Assembly: GCA_934728255.1 (NCBI GenBank)
Contig: CAKVEC010000003.1
Location: forward strand, 124,001 to 188,000
DNA: 64,000 nucleotides
Direction of reading: 5' to 3'
Source of the DNA: an uncultured Bacteroidales bacterium
GTDB taxonomy: Bacteria > Bacteroidota > Bacteroidia > Bacteroidales > Paludibacteraceae
Shown: one piece after another, positions 52,762-63,500 of the stretch
How the letters are laid out: every line of letters begins with the position of its first letter
How positions within the stretch are numbered: position 1 is the first letter of the stretch
The notes under the pieces: model-generated
Databases searched by the model: none
Told to the model about the DNA's origin: nothing
The model's input: the letters and a program-made list of their open reading frames with translations, nothing else
Program-made: the position numbers and the translations under genes

Positions 52762-54306
52762 TTAATTTTGATTTCTGTTATAAATAAGATCCCCGGGTGT
52801 GTGCTGCAACTTCATATGCGCCACTAAGAACGAAGCAACCACGGCTGCTATTACTGCCAATAATAAAAGTAACAAATTTTGCCATACCCAAACGTCAATC
52901 CAGTAATGACCAACTTCAATCTGGGATACAAAATCAAGAGAGATACTACAAATCCAAGCGAAAGTGAAAGCAATTGCAAAAGCAACAATTGTAATGCTTA
53001 GCAATAGAATAATGTAAATACAATATAAGGTTGAATTACGTATACCAAATGCCTTGAACGTTCCCAAATTGCGCTGAATTCGTTGAAAGTGCGCACTTAA
53101 CATAAAATATATAAAGAAACAAATGAACAATACTGCAATCAAGATTATGCAAATCGAGAGAATGTTCCCCATTCGTTGAACAAACTGGAAATTGTTCTTT
53201 TGATCGATATTGGTCATTTCCAATTTGATGCCACACTTGTCATATAACTCCTTTTGGAATAATTTAATATTAGTAAGATCTTTGATTTGTACAGAGTAAT
53301 ATGCAGGAGTACCCAAACTAAAAGAGCCTTCTTGAACCGGTTGAAAATCATACACTCGTGTAATCCCTGTGTAATGATGTTTTAATTCGTGATACAAAGA
53401 ATTATATGCGGTCAATAAGTCGGTTCTAGTAGCCTCGTTAGCGGTTTCTATGGTTAATTCTGATAGGTCAAGCCATGACTGTCGATATGAAGAAAGTTCA
53501 CTTGTGGCAAAACCTTTCTCTGCAACGTATGAAACGACAGCATCTAATTCTTCCTTCGAACCGACAATTCGAATGGCTTGGCTGTTTTCTATATCTGTTA
53601 TATCGAAAGCGGTCTTATTGTTGGCACTATAATCTTGAATAAAACGCTGCGTAAATAGAAAGGAATTCATTCCTGGCAATTGTTTAACAACTGCTACTAT
53701 GGGAAACGCCACAGGATAATAGCCATTAACGTCATCTTCAATTCCTAACTCGTTGCATGCTTCTTCATCATAAGATAGTGCTAAGTCTATAAACGCCGGT
53801 GTTTCCGTATAACCTAAATCAATGAGTGTCCCCTGAGTTACAATAAGTCCTAATTCAGCGTTAGTTAGTGGCAAAGAACGCTTTTCAATGACATTGGAAA
53901 CGTCCAAGATTTTCGGAAGAATACTACTATTGGCTTCTATACTTCGCCCCTGCAACTGTATATTTTTTCCTTTCTGCTGGTGTCGGAAATCTATATTTAG
54001 TAGATAGTTCGTCTCCGGCAACTCAAACTGTATCTCCAAACGGAGGACGGAATCATTGAGAAATTGCTCCAAAGGAATCTTCGAACTTTTGTCCGTTATC
54101 TTTTGACGAACTACAATATCTACCCAGTTAATGAACGGATCATCCATCTTGTATTGGAGATACTTCATACTTGCACTGCCAAAGCCAATACTGAATATGG
54201 CTACAACAAATATGGCAACCAAAACAAAGAAGTTAAAATTATGTTTACCTCTAAGTTCTTTCCCCTCTTTGTCCAAGAATAGTTTTATGGAATCCTTATT
54301 TTTCAT
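52762..54306 (-). CDS. FtsX/MacB-like ABC permease
   Basis: 514 residues. One membrane helix at about 25-46 follows a charged cytosolic N-terminus. A large periplasmic domain (about 47-375) contains the beta-rich MacB_PCD-type region (PEFQLPETNYLLNIDFRHQQ side and YYSVQIKDLTNIKLFQKELY near its end). Three C-terminal helices follow at about 385-412, 435-462 and 480-503, with the FtsX coupling segment LGTFKAFGIRNSTLYCIYI between the first two. This is the mechanotransmission type of ABC protein (LolCE, MacB, FtsX), which moves or activates periplasmic partners rather than pumping through a channel. Its start overlaps the stop of the ATPase gene by one base. Confidence 0.9.
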   Translation of the reverse strand: MKNKDSIKLFLDKEGKELRGKHNFNFFVLVAIFVVAIFSIGFGSASMKYLQYKMDDPFINWVDIVVRQKITDKSSKIPLEQFLNDSVLRLEIQFELPETNYLLNIDFRHQQKGKNIQLQGRSIEANSSILPKILDVSNVIEKRSLPLTNAELGLIVTQGTLIDLGYTETPAFIDLALSYDEEACNELGIEDDVNGYYPVAFPIVAVVKQLPGMNSFLFTQRFIQDYSANNKTAFDITDIENSQAIRIVGSKEELDAVVSYVAEKGFATSELSSYRQSWLDLSELTIETANEATRTDLLTAYNSLYHELKHHYTGITRVYDFQPVQEGSFSLGTPAYYSVQIKDLTNIKLFQKELYDKCGIKLEMTNIDQKNNFQFVQRMGNILSICIILIAVLFICFFIYFMLSAHFQRIQRNLGTFKAFGIRNSTLYCIYIILLLSITIVAFAIAFTFAWICSISLDFVSQIEVGHYWIDVWVWQNLLLLLLAVIAAVVASFLVAHMKLQHTPGDLIYNRNQN

Positions 54307-55139
54307 CAGATTTCCTCCATCAATTTAGAGTAAAGTTTATCTTTTGTAAATACATCTCCACAATGCGACCATTGATCTCCGACGTTTTCATAAATGCTAT
54401 AGTCATTGATTAGCCCGTAATAATGCTCTATACCTATTTGCTCAGTCTCTCGGACAACTCGTTGTATCTGAATAATCATATCGGCATAATTTACAGCCAA
54501 ATGCATATCGTGCGAAACGATGATAGCCGAAGCCTGGCGTTCTTTAATGGCATCAATCAAGACTTGCATTAGGTTTTCTGCCGATTTGACATCTAGATTA
54601 CCTGTCGGCTCATCACCAAAAAGAACCTTAAATTGAGGGATAATCGCACGCGCAAAAGCCAAACGCTGTTGCTGACCTCCTGAATACTGATAGATGGAAC
54701 GATCCTCATCGGTAGGAAGATTCATCCGTTTAAGAACATTATTTGCCAATCTGTGTGCCTCCTCCTGTGTGGTGCCTTGTATCAGTGCAGTAACCATTAC
54801 ATTCTCGTAGGCAGTAAAGTTCTGCATTAGGTTGCACTGCTGGAATATAAAAGAGAACTCTTTATTTCGGAAATCTGAGATTTTGTTGTCCTCCCAATCC
54901 CATATAGAACGGACATCTTTACCGGCATACTCAAATTTGGAAACCGAAGCAACCGTCCGGTTCATAAAACCTAAAGTCTCCAAAATGGTACTCTTACCAA
55001 TACCCGAAGGACCGATGAAGAATACCACCTTCCCATAGGGAATTCGTAGATTTTCTATTTCTAAAACAATATCAGATTGGAGTGCCTTTGACTTTTTATA
55101 GGAACACTTCATATCCTTTACGTCGAATATATAATCCAT
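54306..55139 (-). CDS. ABC transporter ATPase, LolD/MacB type
   Basis: Cytosolic ATPase of the FtsX-like permease encoded next. Motifs: Walker A GPSGIGKST (43-51), Q-loop IFQQCNLMQNFTAYENV, signature YSGGQQQRLAFARAI (152-166), Walker B VLFGDEPTGNLD (172-183) and the switch His 210 in IIVSHD. All are intact. The C-terminal extension of about 60 residues (IGIEHYYGLINDYSIYENVG and on) is longer than in LolD. The start follows the VWA gene stop by 3 bp. Coupling to the downstream permease by a one-base overlap suggests balanced synthesis. Confidence 0.95.
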   Translation of the reverse strand: MDYIFDVKDMKCSYKKSKALQSDIVLEIENLRIPYGKVVFFIGPSGIGKSTILETLGFMNRTVASVSKFEYAGKDVRSIWDWEDNKISDFRNKEFSFIFQQCNLMQNFTAYENVMVTALIQGTTQEEAHRLANNVLKRMNLPTDEDRSIYQYSGGQQQRLAFARAIIPQFKVLFGDEPTGNLDVKSAENLMQVLIDAIKERQASAIIVSHDMHLAVNYADMIIQIQRVVRETEQIGIEHYYGLINDYSIYENVGDQWSHCGDVFTKDKLYSKLMEEI

Positions 55140-55142
55140 AAT

Positions 55143-57497
55143 TTAATTATTTTGCAAAGGCATATCTTCAAAGAGAATATAATAATAACGAAGACCATTG
55201 GGACTGTCAAAGTAGCATGACTTATCAGTACGTTTTTTCTTCAAACGATCAACATCCTTGGCAATAGATTCCATAAAACTGTTTATTTGAGCCTCAGAAA
55301 CCTTATTGGGATTAGTGATGTCTTTAATGTTAATGCCGGAAAGAATAGACTTACCGGTGATAGAAGTTAATCCGAGAACCGCCTCCATCACTTCATCCAC
55401 TTCCAGATCATCAGAATTTGCATTCTGACCAATATAAATTAGTGCGAGATTTTTTATGGCATCCTGAAGATCTTTTCTGGGATTTTCTGAGATATTTTTA
55501 TTGACAGAGGCTAAACTCTGTATCAACAAGTTTAACTCTGGTGCTGCCATAAATACACAAGGTGTAAATACATCTGATGTGCCTGCTACACGGGTCGCAA
55601 AGCCCTTAATCTTAAGAGCCATATTACGTTCTTTTAATATACGTATATCTGCGTCAGTAAGCCCTCGCTCTCTCAAAAAATCAATGGCTCCTTCTGCAAA
55701 TTCTGTTGTTTCATTCGCCCCTCCAAAACTTTCCAAAGCCGTGCGAAGACGGGTTAAATTGTCTTCCGCTTGGCGCTTAAAATCAACAATCTTGTATTCT
55801 ACCAGATCCCTAAGATTTGATTCCGACTCTGATTTGTTAATCTCAGCAAAACGAAAACCTGCCGAAATAGTCATAAAATTATCAGTGTTTTTGTAGGTAT
55901 AAAGTTGATTTTTCAGATTAAAATCTGAACGGGATATTTTCTTGTTAGTTAAGCGTCCAAGTTCATTAAACATTATCTTTTGAACCTGAAGCGGAAAATT
56001 ATGATAAGCCGTATGATCTAAGTGATTTGCTTGGAATGCAACAAAGTTAATACCCTTATCTGCCATTTTCTTGGATATTCCGTCTATGGTTCTTTGCTTT
56101 GCATCAGGAATCGCATTCGCTGCATCACCGACAAGAACCAAAAAATTGCAGTTGTCTTTGCTCCAATTCATCTGATTGAGAGCGGTTTCTATTCCATAGA
56201 ACATCGCTTCATAATGGCTGGTACCAATAGAACGGCATTCTTGAGATACCAACCAATTAGCAACAGATCTGTAGTCTTGGGTGAGTTGCTTTTTATCTAC
56301 CAAACGATTCTCACGTTCATCATCATAGTTACGATACACTACTGCGCCAAAGTACATATTCGCACCCTGCATCTCGTTTTGGGACATTGCTTGAATCAAA
56401 GCCTTTGCCATTGGTTGATAGTAGTTACGCATACTGCTTGTGCCATCCATAACAAAAACAACATTGATGCGGCGCAGTTTAGCCTCAATCGCGTCTATCT
56501 GGTCTGTAATATGATCAATTTCTGATGTGTTGACATTGCCATTAGAAGAGGTTAACGAACTGATTGTTCCGACAGTAGCGATATAACAACTTCTATCCAT
56601 ATCAATAACAGGAAAACGGACTTTTTTAGGTGCCCAACGCTTCTCACCCAAAATTTCCTTCCAAATAGGATTAAGGCTTCCGGAACTTCCTCCGGCAGAC
56701 TTAAACAGACGTGCATTAGCCTTTTGAGAAAATACTGCGGCTTCTTTCCCCGCGACATTGCTGCCAAAGTTAGGCTCAAAACAGAGACGGTCGTTCCACA
56801 TTGTATATAATCCTTGCCTCATCCAGCCTCTCTTGGAATACGCTACGGCTGGGGCAATCTTGTTATCTTCCAACAATAAGGCGGAACCATTGGAAATCTT
56901 ATAAACGAAATAAAATTCTAAGTCTGTTGCACGCCGACCGGTAGGAATAGTCTTATTAGGAGATTTACTGAATTCTGGTGAGGATTCATTCAAATCTTGT
57001 CTGTTTTGAATAGCATCTACATCCTTTAGAATCACTGCTTTCTGATAAACCTGATTTATAGTTCTTGGACATGTCGACCATAGCAAAAGTTCATCTACAG
57101 ATACCCAACCTTGAGACTTTGCCTTTTTGGAAATCTCCAAATTGGTCTGCTCATATTTTTCCTTATAAAGAAGAGCATATCCGTTTTGAATCTTTGCCAC
57201 ATAAAGAATATCATCTTTATCCATAAAATTAAAGGTATTGACAACGCGAGAGGTGGCATTCGGTGCTTCATATGCTCTCACACCATCACGATCTATATAA
57301 ACACGCCAAAATTGGGAAGAACATTCGCCCCAACTTCTATTGGTTACAACATCTGTCCAATGCCAAGATTCTTCCTCTTCAAGAAAGACTTTAGGAATAC
57401 CCATAGCCTTGCTGGGGAGGGACATGTCTGCCTTTACTATCTCGCAACACAAGATTGCGAATAAGAGAAAAAACAATACTTTCAAATTCACTCTCAT
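55143..57497 (-). CDS. Exported SH3-like/von Willebrand A protein, 784 aa
   Basis: The frame extends to 57611 inside the previous gene; ATG 57497 (MRVNLKVLFFLLFAILCC) gives a signal peptide and leaves a 1-bp gap. Residues about 65-145 resemble a bacterial SH3 fold ending GWVSVDELLLWS. A second such unit may lie at about 185-235 (FYFVYKISNGSALLLED). The VWA domain (about 343-520) has INVVFVMDGTSSM with MIDAS DxTxS at 350-355, a Thr in IGTSHYEAMFYGI and CNFLVLVGDAANAIPD. The helical C-terminal region may contact the other operon products. The layout recalls TssR of the Bacteroidetes type VI secretion system. It is periplasmic and could be the load or sensor of the ABC/FtsX pair. Confidence 0.85.
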   Translation of the reverse strand: MRVNLKVLFFLLFAILCCEIVKADMSLPSKAMGIPKVFLEEEESWHWTDVVTNRSWGECSSQFWRVYIDRDGVRAYEAPNATSRVVNTFNFMDKDDILYVAKIQNGYALLYKEKYEQTNLEISKKAKSQGWVSVDELLLWSTCPRTINQVYQKAVILKDVDAIQNRQDLNESSPEFSKSPNKTIPTGRRATDLEFYFVYKISNGSALLLEDNKIAPAVAYSKRGWMRQGLYTMWNDRLCFEPNFGSNVAGKEAAVFSQKANARLFKSAGGSSGSLNPIWKEILGEKRWAPKKVRFPVIDMDRSCYIATVGTISSLTSSNGNVNTSEIDHITDQIDAIEAKLRRINVVFVMDGTSSMRNYYQPMAKALIQAMSQNEMQGANMYFGAVVYRNYDDERENRLVDKKQLTQDYRSVANWLVSQECRSIGTSHYEAMFYGIETALNQMNWSKDNCNFLVLVGDAANAIPDAKQRTIDGISKKMADKGINFVAFQANHLDHTAYHNFPLQVQKIMFNELGRLTNKKISRSDFNLKNQLYTYKNTDNFMTISAGFRFAEINKSESESNLRDLVEYKIVDFKRQAEDNLTRLRTALESFGGANETTEFAEGAIDFLRERGLTDADIRILKERNMALKIKGFATRVAGTSDVFTPCVFMAAPELNLLIQSLASVNKNISENPRKDLQDAIKNLALIYIGQNANSDDLEVDEVMEAVLGLTSITGKSILSGINIKDITNPNKVSEAQINSFMESIAKDVDRLKKKRTDKSCYFDSPNGLRYYYILFEDMPLQNN

Positions 57498-57498
57498 A

Positions 57499-58059
57499 TC
57501 ATTTTGTAGTATTAAAATTAAACATTGTATTGGCTGGTATCTCTGCCAACGAAAGACGTTGCGAATCATTATAGGTAAGCACATTAACAGCCATCCGCGT
57601 TGTGAGTTCATTCACAGAGATTGTTTCTGCCAATGTTTCAAATTCCTCGGAATGAAGCATCGTTTCTGAAATGATAAACGTGCAACTCCATACTTTGTCT
57701 TCCGCACCTTTTATATGCAGATCTCGGTCAACCGTCTCAATAAACAAAGTGGCAAAATAGTCGTTCAATAGGGTTGCCTCGTCCTCCGCATAGTATTCAT
57801 AGGAGGTTTGCATCCGCAGTAAACCGCTACGAACCTCTTCCCATTCTGTATTATTGGTGGCGATAATCGGAGAGGATGCTTGACTAACGAAGACCACTAC
57901 CCGACCTTGATCTTTTTCTATCATTTCGTCAATAGCCCCTACAATAGCAGATGCATTTCCGTGTGTGGGATTATACCAGACATATACAAACCGGTTTTGT
58001 GAATAGGACAACCCCGTCCAAAAGAACAATACCAATAGTATGGATACCCTCTTGCTCAT
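57499..58059 (-). CDS. Small exported protein, 186 aa
   Basis: The signal peptide (VSILLVLFFWTGLSYSQ) is followed by an alpha/beta domain that begins RFVYVWYNPTHGNASAIVGA, with strands VVVFVSQASSPI and ATLFIETVDRDLHIKG. The pattern of an initial strand, glycine/asparagine turn, helix (AIDEMIEKDQ) and second strand is Rossmann-like, possibly a degenerate VWA-type or flavodoxin-like fold, but no motif is decisive. Start overlaps the zinc-ribbon gene stop by 4 bp and stop is 1 bp from the VWA gene, so it is firmly within the operon. Function unknown. Confidence 0.8.
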   Translation of the reverse strand: MSKRVSILLVLFFWTGLSYSQNRFVYVWYNPTHGNASAIVGAIDEMIEKDQGRVVVFVSQASSPIIATNNTEWEEVRSGLLRMQTSYEYYAEDEATLLNDYFATLFIETVDRDLHIKGAEDKVWSCTFIISETMLHSEEFETLAETISVNELTTRMAVNVLTYNDSQRLSLAEIPANTMFNFNTTK

Positions 58060-59033
58060 ATTTTGCTCAGTCTTAATGAACCGGATTTAATTTTGTTCGT
58101 GTTAGGGTCATTTTGAAAACCTTCAACCCTGAATTTCACTCCCATTTCTGCTTCCATCAATGCGCCCCAGAGCGTGCTGATGTCGGGAGTAATTATAGAT
58201 GCCAAGTTTACATTACCTTCTGCAAGTTTTTCTTGGGCATCTGATGCAGATATAGTTCCGGCAGATACCTTATCAAAAATATCTTGAACCTGTGCAGGAG
58301 TCAATGGAGGAGCCAAACTCTTTATGTCATTCAAAACGAGAGACTGGCTTGCTTCCACACCTTCTTCATTTCGTACCACGACAGTGTATGAACCTGGTTT
58401 AACATTATTAAACACGGGTTTATTTTGAACCTGGCTCCCAATAGTATAGGTAAAGTTGCCGTTCTTCTTCATTACTACCCTAACGTTGTTCCATACCAAT
58501 GCTTCGCGGTCAGGCTTCCCTGATTCAATTCTGTCTATTTCGGGTTTCACGGGCGGAGTCGGAACACAGTATCGGTTGCTTGTCTTCCAAATCACATTCT
58601 TAATTGGCTTGCCATCCTTCCTCTCTATACTAAATGTATAGCAGTACCCCTCCATAAGTTGCATTACTGAGTATTGAGCGATTCTCTTTTTATGAATAAA
58701 TCCCAAAGGCTCTCCATGTGGAGAATTCTGATCATCAAAAATAATAACTTTATACTCCTTGGATAGGGTGGTGGCACTAACCCCCTCCACTTCTATGGTA
58801 ACAACCCCTTGGTCAACATTCATACTTGCTTCTAATTTATCATCACCACCCGCAAGAGCAATAATTAGACCTACCACACCTAACACTGCTGCACCGATGG
58901 CAAGCCATCTCTTGCTGATGTTAAAACCGGATTTTGCTTTTTTGATGTTGCTGCTGCCGCAATTAGGGCAACGCATCGTGGATAGGTCACCTTCAAATAC
59001 CAGACCACAATCTTCACACTTATACTTAGCCAT
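58056..59033 (-). CDS. Zinc-ribbon single-pass membrane protein, 325 aa
   Basis: N-terminal cytosolic zinc ribbon KCEDCGLVFEGDLSTMRCPN (Cys 6, 9, 22, 25), a membrane helix at about 44-62 (WLAIGAAVLGVVGLIIALA), then an extracytoplasmic part. That part has beta-sandwich-like segments (VVTIEVEGVSATTLSKEYKV, FNNVKPGSYTVVVRNEEGVE, the second like PEGA/SPR domains), a short helical unit (LTPAQVQDIFDKVSAGTISA) and a C-terminal acidic tail. It could carry a signal between cytosol and periplasm. In an operon with a cytosolic tubulin-like protein and a periplasmic VWA protein this topology is suggestive, but no binding partner is shown by sequence. Confidence 0.85.
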   Translation of the reverse strand: MAKYKCEDCGLVFEGDLSTMRCPNCGSSNIKKAKSGFNISKRWLAIGAAVLGVVGLIIALAGGDDKLEASMNVDQGVVTIEVEGVSATTLSKEYKVIIFDDQNSPHGEPLGFIHKKRIAQYSVMQLMEGYCYTFSIERKDGKPIKNVIWKTSNRYCVPTPPVKPEIDRIESGKPDREALVWNNVRVVMKKNGNFTYTIGSQVQNKPVFNNVKPGSYTVVVRNEEGVEASQSLVLNDIKSLAPPLTPAQVQDIFDKVSAGTISASDAQEKLAEGNVNLASIITPDISTLWGALMEAEMGVKFRVEGFQNDPNTNKIKSGSLRLSKI

Positions 59034-59052
59034 ATTGTTAAAATTTTAGTTG

Positions 59053-60537
59053 TCAGAAATTATAATTGAATTTCATTTGTAGCCGTATATTTTGACCATA
59101 ATAGGAACTGAACAAGTAAGAACCGGATTGCCAATCGTGGTTGTTCATCGTTAGATGGAAACCAGTCGGTAGGAGAGGCTTTCTGTAAATTTCTCCGGCA
59201 TAAAGCACTTGCACGTCAAAAGACCATTTGGATCCCGGGATAAAATACTGCACGCCCAATCCTGCAAATACACTAATCCCCAAGTGGTTAATACCGGTTT
59301 CTTTGGTGCTTCCATTGATTTCAAAAGTACCGAAATCATATATGCCATTTTGTGTTATGGTAACATCAAACAACCAGTCATAATAACCGGAATATCGCGC
59401 ATCTGCAAAGAAAGACGCTTCCTGCAATACATCGTATGATATATTCGCTCCTGCATTGATAAAAACTGACAGGTTGTTATATACAAAATAGTCATATCGG
59501 ATGGCAATGGGGATATCTATGGTCATACGGCGGATGGTTTCTTGATAATGGTTCACATCAATCAAACGTACATAATTTCCTCCGTCAGGATCCGTTGCCT
59601 TATAAGAATCATGGTAACTATTGGAAGTAAGCCTTGTATTATTCTGTGAAAATGCCATCGAAAAATCAAATCCTAAACGATGGTTTCCTCTTAATAGTAC
59701 TTGCCGGTAATATCCCAACGAAAAAGCGTAACTGACTCCGCCCTTAGGTGCAAACATCTTAGAATAATCATCGACCATATTCGCAGAATAGAAAGCATAA
59801 CCGACACCACCTCCCAAGTGAATCTGATTTTTGATGGTATCTTGGTGAATATAAACCATCTGCGGATCAAAATTTGTAGATGTATAATTCCACTTGATAA
59901 GAGTAGATCCGTTTTCCTTACATACTCTTTCGAGTTCGCTCTGAGATGTATATTGGTTCACTGTCTCGGAATTTTTATTATGAAATACCATAATATCCCC
60001 AAACGAAATATCCGAGTGTATCTTACTGGCAAGTGCTTTTCCTGTTTGAACATTATACTTAATCCCGACCTTTGCGTGGTAAGTCTTTTTCGGATAGGCA
60101 TACAGGTTATCCGACATATTCCCCCTTTCTTGAAAAGAAACAGTCTTGTCAAACTCTATGGTAAATACCATAGTCTCTTCGTTGTCAAGCCTTTCCGATG
60201 TTATTTTGGCATCTGAAATATCAAACGACATTGTATAAATTGCTTCGCGGTTTGCTAGAATATCCGCGTATGCCTTAACAGAAATCTGTTCGCCACGCAT
60301 AGCCGCCAAAGGCAAATAGTCATTGAATATCTGTACAGACTCGTCTTCAAACAAATCTATGAATTTTTGAGCAGGATTACGTTTCCCATCCATCCGTGCA
60401 TAGATATTATAGTCTCTCACCCACTGATACGCTGCCATCCGTGCTTCCTTGAGTTGAATAGGAGTAATCGCCTGAACCTGCATTGAGACAACAACTGTTA
60501 GTAAACAGATTGCAGCAATAATTTTCATCTTTCTCAT
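59053..60537 (-). CDS. Outer-membrane beta-barrel with an N-terminal domain, 494 aa
   Basis: Signal peptide to about residue 23 (VVVSMQVQA). Residues about 25-215 form a soluble domain with a helix and a curved-sheet pattern (ARMAAYQWVRDYN, FIDLFEDESVQIFND, MVFTIEFDKTVSFQE), compatible with an NTF2-like fold. From about 235 alternating strands with aromatic ends follow (IHLGGGVGYAFYSANMV, GVSYAFSLGYYRQVLL, RLGFDFSMAFSQN, IPIAIRYDYFVYN, LSVFINAGANISYDV, WSFDVQVLYAGEIY), and the protein ends IRLQMKFNYNF with the C-terminal Phe of barrel proteins. It overlaps the upstream T9SS cargo gene by 4 bp, so cargo and barrel are likely translated together. Confidence 0.87.
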   Translation of the reverse strand: MRKMKIIAAICLLTVVVSMQVQAITPIQLKEARMAAYQWVRDYNIYARMDGKRNPAQKFIDLFEDESVQIFNDYLPLAAMRGEQISVKAYADILANREAIYTMSFDISDAKITSERLDNEETMVFTIEFDKTVSFQERGNMSDNLYAYPKKTYHAKVGIKYNVQTGKALASKIHSDISFGDIMVFHNKNSETVNQYTSQSELERVCKENGSTLIKWNYTSTNFDPQMVYIHQDTIKNQIHLGGGVGYAFYSANMVDDYSKMFAPKGGVSYAFSLGYYRQVLLRGNHRLGFDFSMAFSQNNTRLTSNSYHDSYKATDPDGGNYVRLIDVNHYQETIRRMTIDIPIAIRYDYFVYNNLSVFINAGANISYDVLQEASFFADARYSGYYDWLFDVTITQNGIYDFGTFEINGSTKETGINHLGISVFAGLGVQYFIPGSKWSFDVQVLYAGEIYRKPLLPTGFHLTMNNHDWQSGSYLFSSYYGQNIRLQMKFNYNF

Positions 60538-63500
60538 TCTGCAATCAGTTTAATAGATTCGACATATTCACCCACTTCCACACGCACAATATACATTCCG
60601 GTTGTAAGAAAAACTGGCATAGATGTCGTTATGTAGGGTTCATTCCCCAATTCAAACTGCCCAATCAATGCTCCGAAAATAGTATAGATGGTGCAAATCA
60701 CTTGTTCTCGCTCAGAATTCTGCACTACAATCGGTATACGATCCGGAGCATAGCCTACGGAGATTTTTGCACTGGTTGGGAAAATACTCTCATCATTGGA
60801 CGCTGTGTAATAACTACGACTGTAGCAAGGCGAAGTTTCTGTCGGACGGAGAATTAACCAATAATCATACATCGTTGTATCAAAGGAGTGAGGCAGAAGT
60901 ACATAGCGATGATTGGAATCGTCTATAGCCACTTCTTTCTGAGTGGCTTTCTCTGTATAACCCCATTGATAAAATAGTTCTCCATCCTCCCTGCAAACCA
61001 AAATATCGCTGTTGGGCTTGCGTACAATGAGAGTACGCTCAGGGGCTTGCTCGTTGCAAATAGCCACGCCTAATTTCAAATCACGTTCACAACCTGTAAT
61101 GTCATTTCGTACACGCAGTACAACCGAATCTGAACAATTAGGTTTTTTCCAAAATACGTCTATGCTACCGGTATCTATACTCTCGGTCAGTATTTCACCT
61201 GCATTGCGTTCAATCAACCACTCGTATGTAAAACCGCTATTCAGTCTCTCAACGGAATAGGTCTCGTACTGGTTATGGCAGACATTATTGGAACCGCTTA
61301 TCGCTTGTATCTCAGGAAGCGGGTTTACACGAATAAAAATACTGTTTGTATAAAGCGTATCACATTTGCAAGCCACTTGCAGACGGTAATCCGCTCCTTC
61401 AAACAACGCATTGGGGTGATATGTGATCCCCGTTTCGCCCGCTATAGACTGCCAAACACCATTTTTCTTATGTTGCCATTGGTAAGTGTATACACCGTCT
61501 GCACCGGACGCAGGTATATCCACATACAAACCATCTGTCGGAGCATAACTGTAACACGTGGAATCAATACCCCTTATCCTACCGGGCTGCAAAGCCTCAT
61601 ATACATTGACCGTTATAATCGGACTGATACGCGAGTAATTATCACATAGGTTGGAAGTTACAATACAACGATAATAGTACTCTCCGTCCGCTCGTGGTTC
61701 GGTTGTATAATTGCTGGAAACAGCACCCGCAATCTCTTGCCATACACCCCTTTGTTCTTCTTGCCATTGGTAACAGAAACTTCCTCCACCGCCTGTGACA
61801 ACCACCGATAGAACCGTCGGAACCATATAACACATAGTGTCAGGCTTTTCCGCTGTGATATGCAGACTATCATATACGTTGATTGTAACTATATTGGAAA
61901 GAATATCCCCACAACCTTTCTCCGATGTCGATCGCAAACGATAATATGTTTTCTTAAGAAGTGCTTTCGGCTGATACTCGGTATCGACTGCACCTGCAAT
62001 CTCTGTAAAGGCGACGCCGTCTTCCGAGACAAACCATTGATAACCAAATGAATCATCTATGCCCCCTGTCGCAACTGTAGAAGCAACAATCGGTTCCGGA
62101 ATGGTATTGTAACAGATCGTATCCGGATATTCTGCCAACACCGCTGCTTGTATCTCATCTCGGACGAAAATCGAAGCGACATTGGTATAGCACACCCCGC
62201 ACACATTGGTAACCTTCAACCGATATGCTGTCGATTTCAAAAGGGCGGGAGGGGCATAACTCGTACCTGTTCCCCCTGCTATATCGCGCCAAACAGCCTC
62301 TCCCTCCGTATGCGCCTGCCACTGATACACAAAACTCCCATCCCCGCCACTCGCAGGAGTAATGACAGAAACGGGCTCCGGTATACTCCCATAACAGATG
62401 CTATCCGCTCCTACCGGTGCAATACAGCCGGGGAAAATGCTATCATACACCTGAACCGTAATTACCGAACTCGTGTCAGGAGTACATCCTTTCGTCGGGC
62501 TGACTATACAACGGTAATAGTATGTCCCCCCTCCCCTTGCTGGAGTTGTGTAGGTTGCCAAAGTCCCATCGGCAACATCATTCCATTCCCCCTTTATAGA
62601 ATCTTGCCACTGATATGCGTACAATCCGCCTGCACCGGTAGCCGACACTTGAATAGTACCACAGGACATATAGCAAAGTGGCTCAATACCGGTAGTGACA
62701 ATCTCTAAATCACCATATACATCCACCCTGCGCACATTTGACACCACCTGACCGCAACCATACACCGACGTAGCCACCACACGGTATTGCTGTGCCTCGG
62801 TCATTGCCTCCGGCTGATAAGACAACGATGTCGCGCCTTTTATATCCTCCCAACTGCCGTCTTTATTTATCTGCCACTGATAAGTAAGGCTGTCGCGAAC
62901 ATCACAAATACCGGTGCGTGCCATAATCTCGCTTGGGGTCGAACCGTAACATATAGTATCAACGGAAGAACTGATTACAGGAGCCTCCAAATCACGGAGA
63001 ACATATACCTCAATCTCTTTGGAAGCCACAGTGCCACAAGAAGTACTGGCAACCAAACGGAAATACGTTGTAGCATACAAATTATCAGGTTGATAACTTG
63101 TACCAATTTCCCCTGCAATATCACTCCAAACACCAATCGTGTCTTCACGTTGTTGCCACTGATATGTAAAATTGCCGTTTCCTCCCGTCGGAGGCGTAAC
63201 CTGCTTTAATGCTGCAGGGGTGCTGTTGTAGCAAATGATTTGACTTCCCGAAATTACTCCGGGAGTAATCTGCGGATACAACTCAACGATTATCGGGGCT
63301 GACTGATAAAATAGGGAGCACTCATTGGGGCGTGCCAATGCACGGATAGTATATACCCCCTCTTCTTCAAACAGGTAGGTGAGTGCCTCGGTGGCTGCAA
63401 CATCTTCATAATCAAGAGATGATGGCTTTTTAATCTCCCATTTGTATTGGCATATTGTTGCTGTCGCACCCGTATCGTTTTTCACAACCATAGAAAGTGT

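Noticed and set aside
54306..55139. FtsE of the FtsEX division complex
   Set aside because: The FtsX-like partner has a large MacB-type periplasmic domain and the neighbours are not division genes; LolD/MacB-type is the safer label.
57498..57611. N-terminal extension of the VWA protein
   Set aside because: It overlaps the coding end of the previous gene and would bury the signal peptide.
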